DNA of 64,000 nt from positions 124,001 through 188,000 of the forward strand of contig JAPZLL010000025.1 in assembly GCA_036250225.1 (NCBI GenBank), read 5' to 3'. Both the position numbers and the translations under genes were made by a program. The notes below the pieces were generated by a model, which worked only from the letters and a program-made list of their open reading frames with translations, had not been told where the DNA came from and ran no database searches. Source of the stretch: Cercophora sp. LCS_1 (Eukaryota; Ascomycota; Sordariomycetes; Sordariales; Lasiosphaeriaceae). Numbering within the stretch: the stretch's first letter is position 1; each line of letters opens with the position of its first letter. Below are positions 45,210-55,906 of the stretch, piece by piece.

Positions 45210-46211
45210 CTACCTAATGGACAAGCCAGCCATCTCTAGAGGATGCAGGATGTGTGCCCGTACTTGTTTCTCCATTGCGTCGTGGAGTTCCGGGTCGGAT
45301 ATGGTGACGACGTCCCCGCATTTTGAATCCATGCTCTGAGATTGCTGCCCTATCTTCGTCTTGGGTGGGAGTCCGGATATCCATGTCCGGATATCGCTGC
45401 CCCGCGAGTTAAACACCTTTGAATAACACACATCGTATCCCTTCAATGGGTCCTCGTCGCGCTTGGAGCCAACTGCGCTGTACGGCTTGTTAAACGCATT
45501 CGGCTTCGCAACCCGGTGGAGATATGGGGGTCCCACTTACAAGACGGCCGAGGAGTTGTTGACAAAGTTTCCAAAGGCGGGGAGAGGGATGCCTGAAAGC
45601 CAATCCTTGTCTTCGCTGTAGAGACGGAGGATGACGGCTGCATACTGTTGCCCCGGACTGGAGTACAAATTGGCGCGGACCTCTCTCCGATAGATTGAGT
45701 CCGTGGGGCACAGGGGACTTCGGTCCACAGATAAATAGTCGTGGATGCGGTTCTGCACCAGCGCTTCCTGCCAAGTTGGGTATGGGTCTCGTGGAATCGT
45801 GAGGCCACACCAGAACAGCCCAAACTCAGCCGTCCACGGGCTTTGAGCGTGCACTTTGGCCTGATCGTCTGCAGGGAAGCGATGAAATGTATAAAAAATG
45901 AATCTGGCTGTATCGGTCAAATCAACTGTCAGTTTCAGGCTGGGTGCTTGTCTGTTTGCCCTTGTCGACACAGATGATGGCGCGCGGCTCTCGCGAGTTG
46001 AGAGCTTCCGACGCAGCTTTCCGCTTTCCCCAGAGCATAGGCAAAATTCTGCGTCGAGCAACTGTGAGTTGAGGCAAGAGCTGACCAGCCCATCTGAATT
46101 ACTTAAGCTCAATCCCTCGCTGGCCGGCTCTATGATCCCTTTTTTCCCTAGTCCGTCCTTCACACAGCGACGTGAGTACATGCCCGTTTCATATTTTCGT
46201 CTCCCCAACAC
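45210..46211 (-). CDS. Hypothetical protein (2 exons)
   Basis: Exons 46211-45541 and 45477-45210, with a 63-nt GTAAGT...TACAG intron, join in phase to 312 residues. The protein-like core starts around residue 95: LKLTVDLTDTARFIFYTFHR, AEFGLFWCGLTIPRDPYPTW, YAAVILRLYSEDKDWLSGIP. It ends ELHDAMEKQVRAHILHPLEM. The first 90 residues are low in secondary-structure signal and may belong to a 5' UTR or unrecognised upstream exon, so the start is uncertain. No domain recognised, no signal peptide, no membrane segment. Confidence 0.45.
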
Positions 46212-47558
46212 ACCTTCTATGCTTCCCGTTCTTATCGTACCCTTCCTGCGTCCTCGCTGTGGTTCCTATGCGTCACATATGTCCAATTCAGTTTCAATGC
46301 ATTGACACATATTTCACTTCTAGTTCAATTCCCAATCCCTCCCTGTCCGCAATGCAATATTCAGAGCTAAAATTCAATATGAGCAACGCTAGACCGCCGC
46401 GCCGCTTGGGGCCTTTGCCCAACTCGTAGGTTGCATGTTTAATGCACGTCTTGTTTTTCCGCACTACCGCCATCGTGGTCTATAACTATCATCCATGTGC
46501 TGATCAGATGCAGGAAATTGTGATGGAAAGAATGGGATGAATGGCTTGACTGACGTCTGATGCCTGGCAACCATAATATCTCTAATTGTAGCATAATCAA
46601 AGGTTGTCAACGAACCGGTTTAAGTTTGGCTGGCCGGGTAAAAAAAAATCGGATGTTACGTGCGTACCGGCTCACTCGGCTCCTTTCGGCTACTTGCTTG
46701 CCTATAACTTCGACTTTGGCAGCAAATCCTTCCTCAAGATTCTTCCTAGCAGCAACCTATGCACCTCACCTCAGGATGGTTGACAAGACCGAAAAGACAG
46801 CCCCTCCCCCTTGTCCTGGACCATCCGACAAGCCGTCGCGGCAAGAGGATGGGCACAGCCAGGGCACCGGTACTCCGAAAGGAAAATGTCCCACGGCAGG
46901 AGAGGATTCATCAAAAGACGGAAGCCCAAATCCAAATCAGGCCGGGTGCTCTTTCCCCCAACACCATAGCTTGCCTCTGCTCCTTCCCTCAACACAGCAT
47001 TTGACCATGAGCAAGTTTGTTTGTGCTACTTTGGCAAGAACGACGGGTTGCGCGCTGCGCAGTGGCACCATTCGTCTCTAGCAAACAAGACACTGCCCAG
47101 TCCAATCGGCGCCCGGATCTCACGTCTGACAGTCCACGTCCTCTCCGTTTTCCCCGTAACCCCAATTTTCGTTACAGTAGCTGCTATCCCGGCCGTGCTT
47201 TTCTTAACACAGTGGGACTCTCCCACCCAGGGCCCAAGAGCTGTTGGTGGAATGGCCATGCTCATCAGACATGCCCCCTAGCACTGGATTAGGTACTTGG
47301 CATTGCGGACTTTCATATCAACGACGTCCAAGTATGTTCTCTTTGCCGTTCTTCTCGTGTGATCTTAAACATGTTTTCTGAACTCTTCGGAATCGGTCAT
47401 CAGCTTCTCCATGATGATGCGAAGCCGGTCTCCTGATAGGGCCAGGACAGCATCAAAATTGGAGAGTCTCTCCAACATAGTAAGTTTTGGCAGGGTGTGT
47501 CTCTACGCGGCAAGCCTTTGAGCATGCAAAGATGCATCGCGTCCTCCTGTCTCGTTCG
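46212..47558. other. Intergenic region with one doubtful small frame
   Basis: Plus-strand frames at 46776-47081 (hydrophilic, starting MVDKTEKTAPPPCPGPSD) and, one frame over, up to 47281 (a single hydrophobic segment LSVFPVTPIFVTVAAIPAVL) could be two exons of a small membrane protein. However, no GT-AG pair with matching phase joins them. Not called as a gene. Confidence 0.25.
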
Positions 47559-49565
47559 TCATCCTTCTCCCTGCCCCAACACACCGCCAAACGGATTCGT
47601 TCTTTGTTCCACACCATTACCGGTACCACTCCACCCCTTTGTGATCCTCCCCAGACCCGTGAAAACCGACTTTCTCAACGTATCCCCCACCTCCTTGTCT
47701 GCTGCCCCGAATTCTATCCCAATCTTCAAGATAGGCCTCGTCGCGGGGACACCAGTTACTTGTTTCTTCTCTTCCACCACGACCCTTACCCTCCAGGGCT
47801 GCTGGGGCCCGCTTCCCAGTTCCATGCGGAACTCATGAGGTACCATCCAGTCTAGGAGGAGGTCGTCGAAGATTTGAGGGAACTCGGAATGGACGAGGTC
47901 GATTAGATTGGTGTTGTCGCTGTTGCGTATGTTGTCAAGGTCGGTCGACAGCGCTGTCAAGCCGGAGCGGCTTCCAGGTGACAAGAGGAGCACGGCACCG
48001 CCAGTGGAGAGCCCTTCGATGGCTATGATTAGAGTGTCGGCGTCTGTGTCGGGTTGTTGTCTTGGTGGTTCAGATTCCGATGGGTCAGCGTGACGGAATT
48101 TAAACCTCACAGCTAGGATTTCCCGATCTACTGGCGTACTCCAACCCGTGTGCAGAGTTTGCGTCGAGGAGTCCCATACTGAGCCATGTAGAGCGGCAAC
48201 TTCGAAGTCGTTGATACTGATGAGGGGTCCGCCAGGGTATGCTGATGTGGGCGGCAAGGAGGAAAAGGTGAAATGCAGCTTCTGGCACCTTGGATTGAAC
48301 TCGCGAAACACTTTCCTAGGTATCCGATAGGGCATGTCCTCCGCCATCCATGGCTGGAGGAGGTCGCGATCGGAAAGTAGCCATATCTCCGTTGCGTGGT
48401 ATGATTGAGTCCGGAAAAAGAAGGGGTTCGCTGAGCGTGGAAGGGTGATTTGCCTTTCCCACGCGCCTCTGACATCCCGGACGAAGAGACTTGGCCCAAA
48501 CTTGGATAGGCAGATTGCCATATACGTCATGCGGGTCAGCGAGCAGTTCAGGTTTAGGACGTGGGTGTGGTATGGAGGCCCTTGACTGCCCTTCTGCGGA
48601 GATTGTCGCGGGGCCGCTGGCTCATCACCGGGCAGCGAAAGAGGCAGTTTTATCAAATGCGCGGAAACCCGCAGCCCCTTGTTCGATATATCGACATCAT
48701 GGTTGAACTGACCCCTGACTCGCAACAGTCCAGGCTGTAGTCGAAGCCAAGCGAACTCGGAAGGGGACCTTGCCCAGATCTCGCGGACTGGCTCGCCACT
48801 TGTGTCGGGAAGCCACGCAAGGAGGCTCATATCGCTAGTCTGCTTCATGATCTCCTCCTGCAGCCGTCGGAAAGCCTTCGTGCCTTCCCCGTAGAGCAGC
48901 GGGAAGTTGATGTCGAATATCCCCAGCAAGCAGTATGCAAGATCCTCGACGCGCGTGGTCTGGCGGCCAGCGGCCCAGGACATCTTCCTTGCCACCGGAA
49001 CACTGTACATCCGGGCTGGATCGGATAAAATCGAGCTATCGACTTTCGTGGCGTCCGAGATGACATGGCGGAGTGATTCCTTGGTCCCCCGAAGGGTCCA
49101 GCTTGCATCGTAGAAGTGCACATTGCGTGGAGCAATCAGCTCCTGCAGGGTCCAGCCTCGAGAGAACCACCTACATTTCTTGAGAGTGTCTCTTGATAAG
49201 GACATGGATGACGGAGGAAGATCGGAGAGGTAGGCGTAGCAGACTGCGGCTTCACTATACCACCGGAACATGGAATTGATAGCCTCGGATAGCTCGGCGC
49301 TACTTGTTTTGTCAATGCAACAGGTGTCAATCCAGATGTAGTTGTAGCCATTCTGGAGGGCAATGTCGCACGATTTGCGGATCTTGTCGAAGGCCTTCTT
49401 TGTTTCGCTCCCGAGGTCTGTGCTGGACGGATTCTGGTGGTGTGTTTCGAGAGCCTGCAGGGTGATTTCGAGGGCGCCCCAAGTGTGCGAAAGAATAGCG
49501 TATGTTGGGACACCATCGCCCATGAATACTTCGAGTCGCTTTGTAGTGGTGTTGACTAGACGCAT
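47559..49565 (-). CDS. HET-domain protein, HET-D/E type
   Basis: A single exon of 668 residues. The N-terminal 250 residues hold a complete HET domain: YAILSHTWG, YIWIDTCCIDKTSSAELSEA, FSRGWTLQELIAPRNVHFYD and RVEDLAYCLLGIFDINFPLL followed by YGEG. The extreme N-terminus MRLVNTTTKRLEVFMGDGVP is the typical start of HET-D/HET-E-type proteins. There is no NACHT or NB-ARC domain and no WD40 or TPR repeats. The remaining 400 residues are a conserved-looking but unnamed region with a Pro/Gly-rich end. HET domains of this type are the death-inducing modules of vegetative incompatibility systems; whether this stand-alone form is active needs a partner not identifiable here. Confidence 0.88.
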   Translation of the reverse strand: MRLVNTTTKRLEVFMGDGVPTYAILSHTWGALEITLQALETHHQNPSSTDLGSETKKAFDKIRKSCDIALQNGYNYIWIDTCCIDKTSSAELSEAINSMFRWYSEAAVCYAYLSDLPPSSMSLSRDTLKKCRWFSRGWTLQELIAPRNVHFYDASWTLRGTKESLRHVISDATKVDSSILSDPARMYSVPVARKMSWAAGRQTTRVEDLAYCLLGIFDINFPLLYGEGTKAFRRLQEEIMKQTSDMSLLAWLPDTSGEPVREIWARSPSEFAWLRLQPGLLRVRGQFNHDVDISNKGLRVSAHLIKLPLSLPGDEPAAPRQSPQKGSQGPPYHTHVLNLNCSLTRMTYMAICLSKFGPSLFVRDVRGAWERQITLPRSANPFFFRTQSYHATEIWLLSDRDLLQPWMAEDMPYRIPRKVFREFNPRCQKLHFTFSSLPPTSAYPGGPLISINDFEVAALHGSVWDSSTQTLHTGWSTPVDREILAVRFKFRHADPSESEPPRQQPDTDADTLIIAIEGLSTGGAVLLLSPGSRSGLTALSTDLDNIRNSDNTNLIDLVHSEFPQIFDDLLLDWMVPHEFRMELGSGPQQPWRVRVVVEEKKQVTGVPATRPILKIGIEFGAADKEVGDTLRKSVFTGLGRITKGWSGTGNGVEQRTNPFGGVLGQGEG

Positions 49566-50489
49566 GATCGATATCGTGTCACCGACGTTGTTGCGAGGCC
49601 TGTGTTTGTCGGCCTCGATACATTCAAGAGGGCGGGCAAGTGGGGTCCTTCTGCAAGAAACCGGGTAACCAATCAGGGCAGGACTTTAAGGCGGGGAACG
49701 CCATCCACGGGCGCCCGAGGTCAATCAGCGGCCTCCATTCGTGCACCTTTCCGGTGTTATAAATGTCAGCGCTCAGGCAGTGCCAGACATTCGGTCAGCT
49801 TTGCTGATTAGAAGACTTGGGCGCTTGAACACTTCATTTCTGACAGCAGCACTTCCTTTCCCTGATTTCTACGTAGGCTGCTATGTATTGTACAATACAA
49901 TACAATAGCTCTAGGCCCGCTGTGCTGCAGAAGGGCTACGTGGCGCCTAGCCCTATTTTACCTATAATGCCAGGAGCACACTGAGTGGCATTTATATATG
50001 GGACCAGTCCTGGACCCCGTCGGCCAGAGTTGAAGTTATTCGGCAGCCTGCGGAGGCTGCAGCCTCCCGAAGATCGTAGAGAGATGGCCGTGCCCAGTTA
50101 TTACCGCGTGGCGTACTCCGTATTTTATCAGAGACTTCGATGTTGCCCAAGCTCAGCACAGCGGCATCAATGGCCCTCCCGCTTCGCCCAAAGTGCAGCA
50201 GACAGCGACAAGGCCAAGCCTAGGCGCGCTCGATACCGTCTGTTTTGAGACGAGCTTCCCTGTCGGCCGGTCGCCAATGCCGTCTCTTTCGTCAATGGTT
50301 GGACTGCATCATGCATGTTCCAAAAGTTCCCTGTGACAGCGGCTGGGCCCCATTGGATTACCAAGTTTACCAAAACGCCATCTGCAGGAAATAAACACCA
50401 ATGCGCGGGTTTTCCTCCAGCTATATCTACCTTATCTTTGTCAATACCCCACTTTGTCCGCATCAATATCCCCCGCAACCATCACCACA
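49566..50489. other. Intergenic region between divergent genes
   Basis: About 920 bases separating the HET gene and the second P450. It contains an ATACAATACAATACAATA microsatellite-like run near 49890. No gene. Confidence 0.4.
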
Positions 50490-52051
50490 ATGATCCAGTC
50501 GCTGCTCTACGGCCTCCTCGGCCTCGCTACGTTGGCCTATGCGATAGAATATGTGTTCATCTCCAAGGACGACGCAAAGGAACCACCACGACTGCACTCC
50601 AAGATTCCCCTCGTCGGCCATCTCTTCGGCTTTGTCGTTCATGGCCCGGGATACTACCACACCCGATTCCAAGAGTCGGTCAACAGCGAGGTTTACACCG
50701 TCGGGATTGCCAATCTCAAGATATACGCGAGCACGTCGGCACGGCTCTTGCCGGCTATCCAGCGCCATGCCAAAACATTATCCTTTACACCGCTCCTCCA
50801 AGTCGTCGCGCAGAAATGGGGCGATGCCAAGGGAGTGACGCTGGACCTCTTTGGGGATGCGCAATGGATGTCAGGGTTTGGCCAGACGATGAAGAAAGCG
50901 CTGGCTCCGGGGGCACGTCTCGATGAACAGAATTGGCGCATGGGAAACCGAGTGCTGGCTGACATGGAAGAACTGGTTGAAAATTCAGGGGGTCAGATAA
51001 AACTGCTTGCGTGGTCGCGCCATGTAATCACCCAGGCTTCGAGTTGTGGTGTCTACGGGATAAAGCATCCGTTCATCGACCCCGAGGTGGAAGAGGCTTG
51101 GTGGTGAGTAAACCGACAAATTTCGCAGGGCGATGCTCACCGTATTCCAGGAAATGGCACGACTGCCTCATCACCCAGCTCACGCTCAGCGGACTCAGCA
51201 GGTTTGGGCTCAATGGCACAGATGCGCAGCAAAAGGTGTGGGATGCGCACGCTGCGTATTTCAAGAACATCCCTTCCGACGCATCCGACTTTGTCACAGG
51301 ACGATGGAAACTGTTTCAGGAATCGGGCATGTCTGAGGAAGACTGCATCAAGCAACAAGGCATCCTTCCCATCGTCACGCTCAGCAACACGGTCCCAACA
51401 TTCTACTGGACTATCTGGGAGCTCTTCTCTCGGCCTACTCTACTCGGAGAAGTCCGAACAGAGCTCCAAGCCCAAGCAATCATCAAAACCGACGACGGGT
51501 TCGCCCTGGATCTCGCATCCCTCAAAACAAAGTGTCCCCTCTTGCTGTCAGTCATGCAGGAGACACAACGAACCCGTCACATCCACGCAGCCACTCGCAA
51601 GGTCCTCAAAGATACGCTGCTCGACGATAAATACCTCCTAAAAGAGGGCAGCTACCTCCAGGTAGCCCCTTACCCAATCCACTTCAACCCCAAAGTCTGG
51701 GGCCCAAAGGCATCCGAGTTCGACCCCTATCGCTTCGTCAAGCCCTCAGACACGAAGCAAAGCAATAGCGATTTCCTCGCATGGGGAGCACCACCACACC
51801 TGTGTCCAGCCCGGCAGTTCGCCGCCACCGAGATCCTCATACTCCTCGCGCTCATGGCCATGCGCGTTGATCTCGCGCCCACCACCGGAATCTGGGAGAA
51901 GAACCCAGCGCTCGACCCAAAGGACCCCATCACCATTCTCAACCCGAAAAAGGATGTCACCATCCAAGTCACAGCAAAAACCAAGCACGCCGGGAAATGG
52001 ACACTAATCATGTCAGAAAGCAAGATCCGAGTTCCTCTAGCCTCAGGTTAA
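50490..52051 (+). CDS. Cytochrome P450, CYP7/CYP8-like class (2 exons)
   Basis: Exons 50490-51103 and 51151-52051, with a 47-nt intron, join in phase to 504 residues. The N-terminus has a membrane anchor (LLYGLLGLATLAYAI) and the hinge KIPLVGHLFGFVVHGPG. Helix I (LSNTVPTFYWTIWEL) lacks the usual acid-Thr pair, as in the CYP7/CYP8 (sterol 7-alpha-hydroxylase / prostacyclin synthase-like) group. ETQR is the ExxR motif, and the heme loop is FLAWGAPPHLCPARQF with the axial Cys near residue 423. The HxCPxR heme loop also fits that class. Fungal members act in sterol or secondary metabolism; the substrate here cannot be deduced. It is unrelated in detail to the P450 at 14.5 kb. Confidence 0.9.
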
Positions 52052-52098
52052 CACAATAAATACACCAACTGCCTATCATACATCCCATAGTGGTCAGC

Positions 52099-52662
52099 TT
52101 AAACCTCAGTCTCGGGCTCCCTCTGTTCGGTACTCCCGTCGACATCCTCCCCCTCCATCCTCTTCTTCTTGACCTCCTCCCTCGCCCAAGACTGCTGCGC
52201 CTTCTTCCTCTCTATCCCAGCCTCCATCCCCTCCAGCGTAACCTCCCCTCTCCTCCTCCCATGCCAATCACTCAGACTCTTTCTCCTCTGTCCCTGCTCA
52301 CCACGGTGCTCGCCCTGCTCCCTCACAGCGCGCGCCACATCGCCCTCTCCTTCAGGCGCCATCTGCTCTGCGTCGACATTCTTGTTCTGTCGGAGCGGGT
52401 GTTCCTCGGTGTGGTAATCTCTTGGGTCGACGCCACGTACGCCGCGCCCTTGGGGTTGCGGTTGTCCTTCGGCTTGGGAAGGATGGGAGGACGAAGCGGA
52501 GCGGTACTCGAGGTAGTCGTTGCCTGAGCCGTAGGGGCCTGAGGTGGCGGGTGTGTCGGCGACGGCTTGTTCCGAGGGGTTGCGCTGGATTGGGTTGCGG
52601 AGGGAGGTGTAGGCTGCGCTAGCGGGTGGTTGGGGTGCGTCTGAGGGAGATTGGCCTGTCAT
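52099..52662 (-). CDS. Hydrophilic hypothetical protein
   Basis: A single exon of 187 residues, tail-to-tail with the P450. It is disordered and charged: an N-terminal Pro/Ser part (MTGQSPSDAPQPPASAAYTS), a Tyr-containing middle (SGNDYLEYRSASSSHPSQ) and a C-terminal Glu/Arg-rich helix (VTLEGMEAGIERKKAQQSW, AREEVKKKRMEGED). No signal or membrane segment. The C-terminal helix may be the conserved part. Function unknown. Confidence 0.55.
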   Translation of the reverse strand: MTGQSPSDAPQPPASAAYTSLRNPIQRNPSEQAVADTPATSGPYGSGNDYLEYRSASSSHPSQAEGQPQPQGRGVRGVDPRDYHTEEHPLRQNKNVDAEQMAPEGEGDVARAVREQGEHRGEQGQRRKSLSDWHGRRRGEVTLEGMEAGIERKKAQQSWAREEVKKKRMEGEDVDGSTEQREPETEV

Positions 52663-54321
52663 CTTTTGTTTCTGGAGAATGGTGGTAATTCGGATTGGCG
52701 TTAGGTAACTGGTTGTGATTTTGTGGAGATTTGTCTCGAAAGGGTTGCCCTGGTAGTGTTGATTGCTTGGCTGGGTGGTCTTGGAGGGGTTTTGTGGCGG
52801 GTGGGATGGGTCATGACGTAACCGGTCGACGACGTCAGGGCGGCAAACGGGCGCGTTGGAGCTAGAGGGATAGGGTTTCGACGGCGGACGGCATCGTGAT
52901 TGAGCATGTTTTGGTTTTCATCTGATGATTGGGCTGTCAGAGCATGGGCCATCACCATCGTTACCGGCGCCAGACCTGGCCCCACTTGGATTTGTTTGTG
53001 GTGGTGCACTTGCAACAGCCCAGGGGTGTGCGATAGCTCAACGGTTAATCACATCTGGTGGCGGGCTGTAGACCTCCCTCCGTTAGGTAGGCACAGGGTT
53101 CGATTCTGAGAAGTACTCTTACGCGTTGGTTTATGGCAGAAACACCCCTGTTTACGTGGACGTATGTCAACACCCCCACTCGATTCTCTCAAGTCAAAGT
53201 CTGGGCTCTAGGGTGCCGGCGGAGCTCGGGTGGTGGGCCCTCACTTTTGCATCTTTTTGCTCCTGCTCTTTCTACCTATTTACAAGATCGAGATAGACGC
53301 CATGGTGTTTTGCAACCAAGGACTTCGCAACGGGCAGGAACAGACGCCAGGCGCCATGATCCGATCAACGCCCGTAACATCCCTGATGGATTGCTTTTAG
53401 CTCCGCTAGCGTCAATCGCGCATCCATCAGGATTCGCCCGCTGAGTTGGCACGGCAAGTGCCTGTTCTAGATCGGACCCCAGCGCTAGCTGGCGAGACAA
53501 TGCGCAAACAGAAAGGCGAGCGGCAGGAACACGGGCGTACTGCTAGTCTGCGACATTCAGAATGCAAAAGTTGATCTGTCAACCCATTACGCAGAGTTGC
53601 ATCCCGTCCGCCTGCAATTCTCGTGATCAAGCTTGGCGATACCCAAACGGGCTATTGAGTCCTTGACACAAGCGTCGTTCGAGATGAGGGACAAGTCCCG
53701 TTTATCTCCGCTACCGGACCGCAGCCGTTCGATAGCTCATGCGGGGACGCTCGCATGACCCTGGGCGACCCCGACCCGGCAGCGGCACACGCCCTGTCGG
53801 ATGAGGGAATCTGGGGAAGGCACGCCGGGCGGAGGACCGGAAGCTCCTTCCGCTGCATGCCGAGACCAAATTCCTTTTTCCCCAGACAACACCAATGCAA
53901 GTGACCTCCGATAGCTTATCGGCCCATGATACTTGCTCGTCCAGTCAAGTCGATAGCTGGCTGCCAATGATGCGTTGCCATTGTGTAAGCGTTGCATGTG
54001 ATGGGCAGTTGGTGGCCTCTGTTTGGCTGCTTCTCGTTTCCATTATCAACCTCATCTAGCCGACATCAGGAGACAAAAGCATCGCACCGGCCTTATCCGG
54101 ATCCGCGGCGGATATCAAAGATAGGAGAATTGTCTGGGCTAGCGCTTGGGCGAAACACCGTGACCATCACTGAAACCTTTGCTCAGGAACATCGGACCGG
54201 GAACGTAGTCCTCGACGAGAATAAATACCACGCCCCTCCCAGTGTGTAAACCCCCGCCAGGTCTGCATCTTCCTTCAACTGTTCCATCAAAAAACTCTCA
54301 GCATCATCAAAGTCATTCAAC
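52663..54321. other. Gene-poor interval
   Basis: About 1.7 kb without a supported protein gene. It contains the tRNA-like sequence at 53028-53114 and several short GC-rich frames on both strands with no motif. The last 250 bases are the upstream region of the 2OG oxygenase gene. Confidence 0.4.
53028..53114 (+). tRNA. tRNA-like sequence, probably pseudo or SINE head
   Basis: TAGCTCAACGG matches an A box and GGGTTCGATTC matches a B box at about the right spacing for a tRNA carrying a short intron. A CTGTAGA stretch resembles the tRNA-Tyr(GTA) anticodon loop. The T stem (CAGGG against CTGAG) and acceptor ends do not pair well. It is probably a decayed tRNA or a tRNA-derived SINE rather than a functional tRNA. 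Confidence 0.3.
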
Positions 54322-54991
54322 ATGGCGACAGCAGACTGCCTCCTCCCCATGGAGCCTTCCATGACCACTTACAACGACGAATCCCCACCCATCGCCATGC
54401 CTACCGCTCCTCCTCTTGAGCCCTTTGACGCCTCCAAAGACCTGTGCTTCTCACCTCCCTCCAAGACCTACACCATGACCGACATTTCCCTGCCAGCAGA
54501 CATCGGCGTCTCTCCCTTGGCCGTCTCCGAGCCCTTCCCCCTCTTCACCCCGGCCGCCGTCAAACGCATGCGTGACGAAGTCCTCAGCCCCGCTGTCTTC
54601 AACAACTGCCAATACTCGTCCAACATAGCCATGTGCCAGCTCCGTGGCTACGCAGACAAATACACGCCCTTTATCTACGACGCCTGGAAATCACCTGTCC
54701 TCCTCAAGCACATCTCTTTGGTGGCCGGGATCGACTTGACCCTGCAGTTCGACTTGGAAATCGGCCACATCAACCTCTCGTACACTCCTGACCAAGAGGG
54801 TAAAGAGGTTACGCCCACCGATGCGGACGCGGACATCCCCATCGTAGGCTGGCACCGTGACAGCTACCCGTTCGTCTGCGTCGTCATGCTCAGTGATGCA
54901 ACCAACATGGTTGGTGGTGAGACCGCCCTCCGCACTGGAACGGGCGAGATCTTGAAGATCAAGAGTCCGCAGATGGTAATTATGTTCATTT

Positions 54992-55041
<50 letters not shown>

Positions 55042-55612
55042 CTGCTTTGTTCTCCTCGATGCTTCCTTTACCACCCCCGTTTGCGTTTTTCAATCACCCT
55101 TACATGCCTCCTGTTATAACTGGCACCCTCTCTCGCCTTTTATTTCTCTCCGTTCGTCCTATTCGCCCCACGCATCTAAATTTCCCAAACAACACCTCAT
55201 AAAAGCAAATCACCTAACGATAGTTAAAAAACAAAAGGGCCACGCCCTCGTCCTTCAAGGCCGCTACATCGAACACCAAGCCCTGCGCGCCCTCGGCACA
55301 ACCGAGCGCATAACAATGGTGACCTCCTTCCGGCCACGCAGCGCCAAGATCCGAGACGACTCGGTGCTGCGCACAGTGCGTCCCATTTCGGACCTGGGCG
55401 AGCTCTACTACCAGTACATGAAGTACCGTCTTGAGATGCTGGAGGATCGAATCAGGGAGCAACTGAGGGAGTTCGTCGCTGACAAGGGTGGCGGCCGGAA
55501 GATTCCCACTAGCAAGATCAAGGCGTTTCTGGAGGAGCAGGAGGATTTTATCAGGAGGACGAATGGAGAGATTGTGCCTGATGATCAGGTAGTGGTTGGC
55601 GAGTTGCATTGA
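54322..55612 (+). CDS. Fe(II)/2-oxoglutarate-dependent oxygenase (2 exons)
   Basis: Exons 54322-54975 and 55238-55612 join in phase to 342 residues. The intron is unusually long for this window (262 nt) and holds a CT microsatellite. The core shows the iron ligands HxD in VGWHRDSYPFV (His178, Asp180) and the distal region GHALVLQGRYIEHQALR with a candidate His231, followed by ERITMVTSFRPRS supplying the Arg for 2-oxoglutarate. This layout is that of the small fungal phytanoyl/2OG-oxygenase-like proteins. The C-terminus is a long charged helix (YYQYMKYRLEMLEDRIREQL). Substrate unknown. It was assigned to the plus strand by the HxD motif and splice phase. Confidence 0.78.
54996..55036. repeat. 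(CT)n microsatellite inside an intron
   Basis: About 20 uninterrupted CT units within the intron of the 2OG oxygenase gene. It acts as an overlong polypyrimidine tract and is a likely site of length polymorphism. Confidence 0.9.
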
Positions 55613-55906
55613 ACGTTCCTGGTACCTCAGCAAAGACAATGAATGGGCAGGCAGTTGGAGCAAGACGAGCAGTGAAGCAACGATTTGAACAATGATCAAA
55701 AAACGTTTCCCATGAGTCTATGATGGTATATCCCTGCCTGAATCTACTAGTATCCGATTATGATGCAATGTGACAGACCCCGAATCCAACACCGTCCGCA
55801 GGCCCAGACGAATCCAAAGGCAGGAGAGTCCCTCAAATGCCAGAAACCCGCTCAAAAGACATTTACCCATTCCATTTTGTATGCAACCCAACACACTTTT
55901 CACACC
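55613..55906. other. 3' flank between convergent genes
   Basis: About 290 bases between the 2OG oxygenase and GH17 stop codons; terminator and polyadenylation region for both. Confidence 0.4.

Noticed and set aside
46776..47281. Small membrane protein in two exons
   Set aside because: No GT-AG pair joins the hydrophilic and hydrophobic frames in phase.
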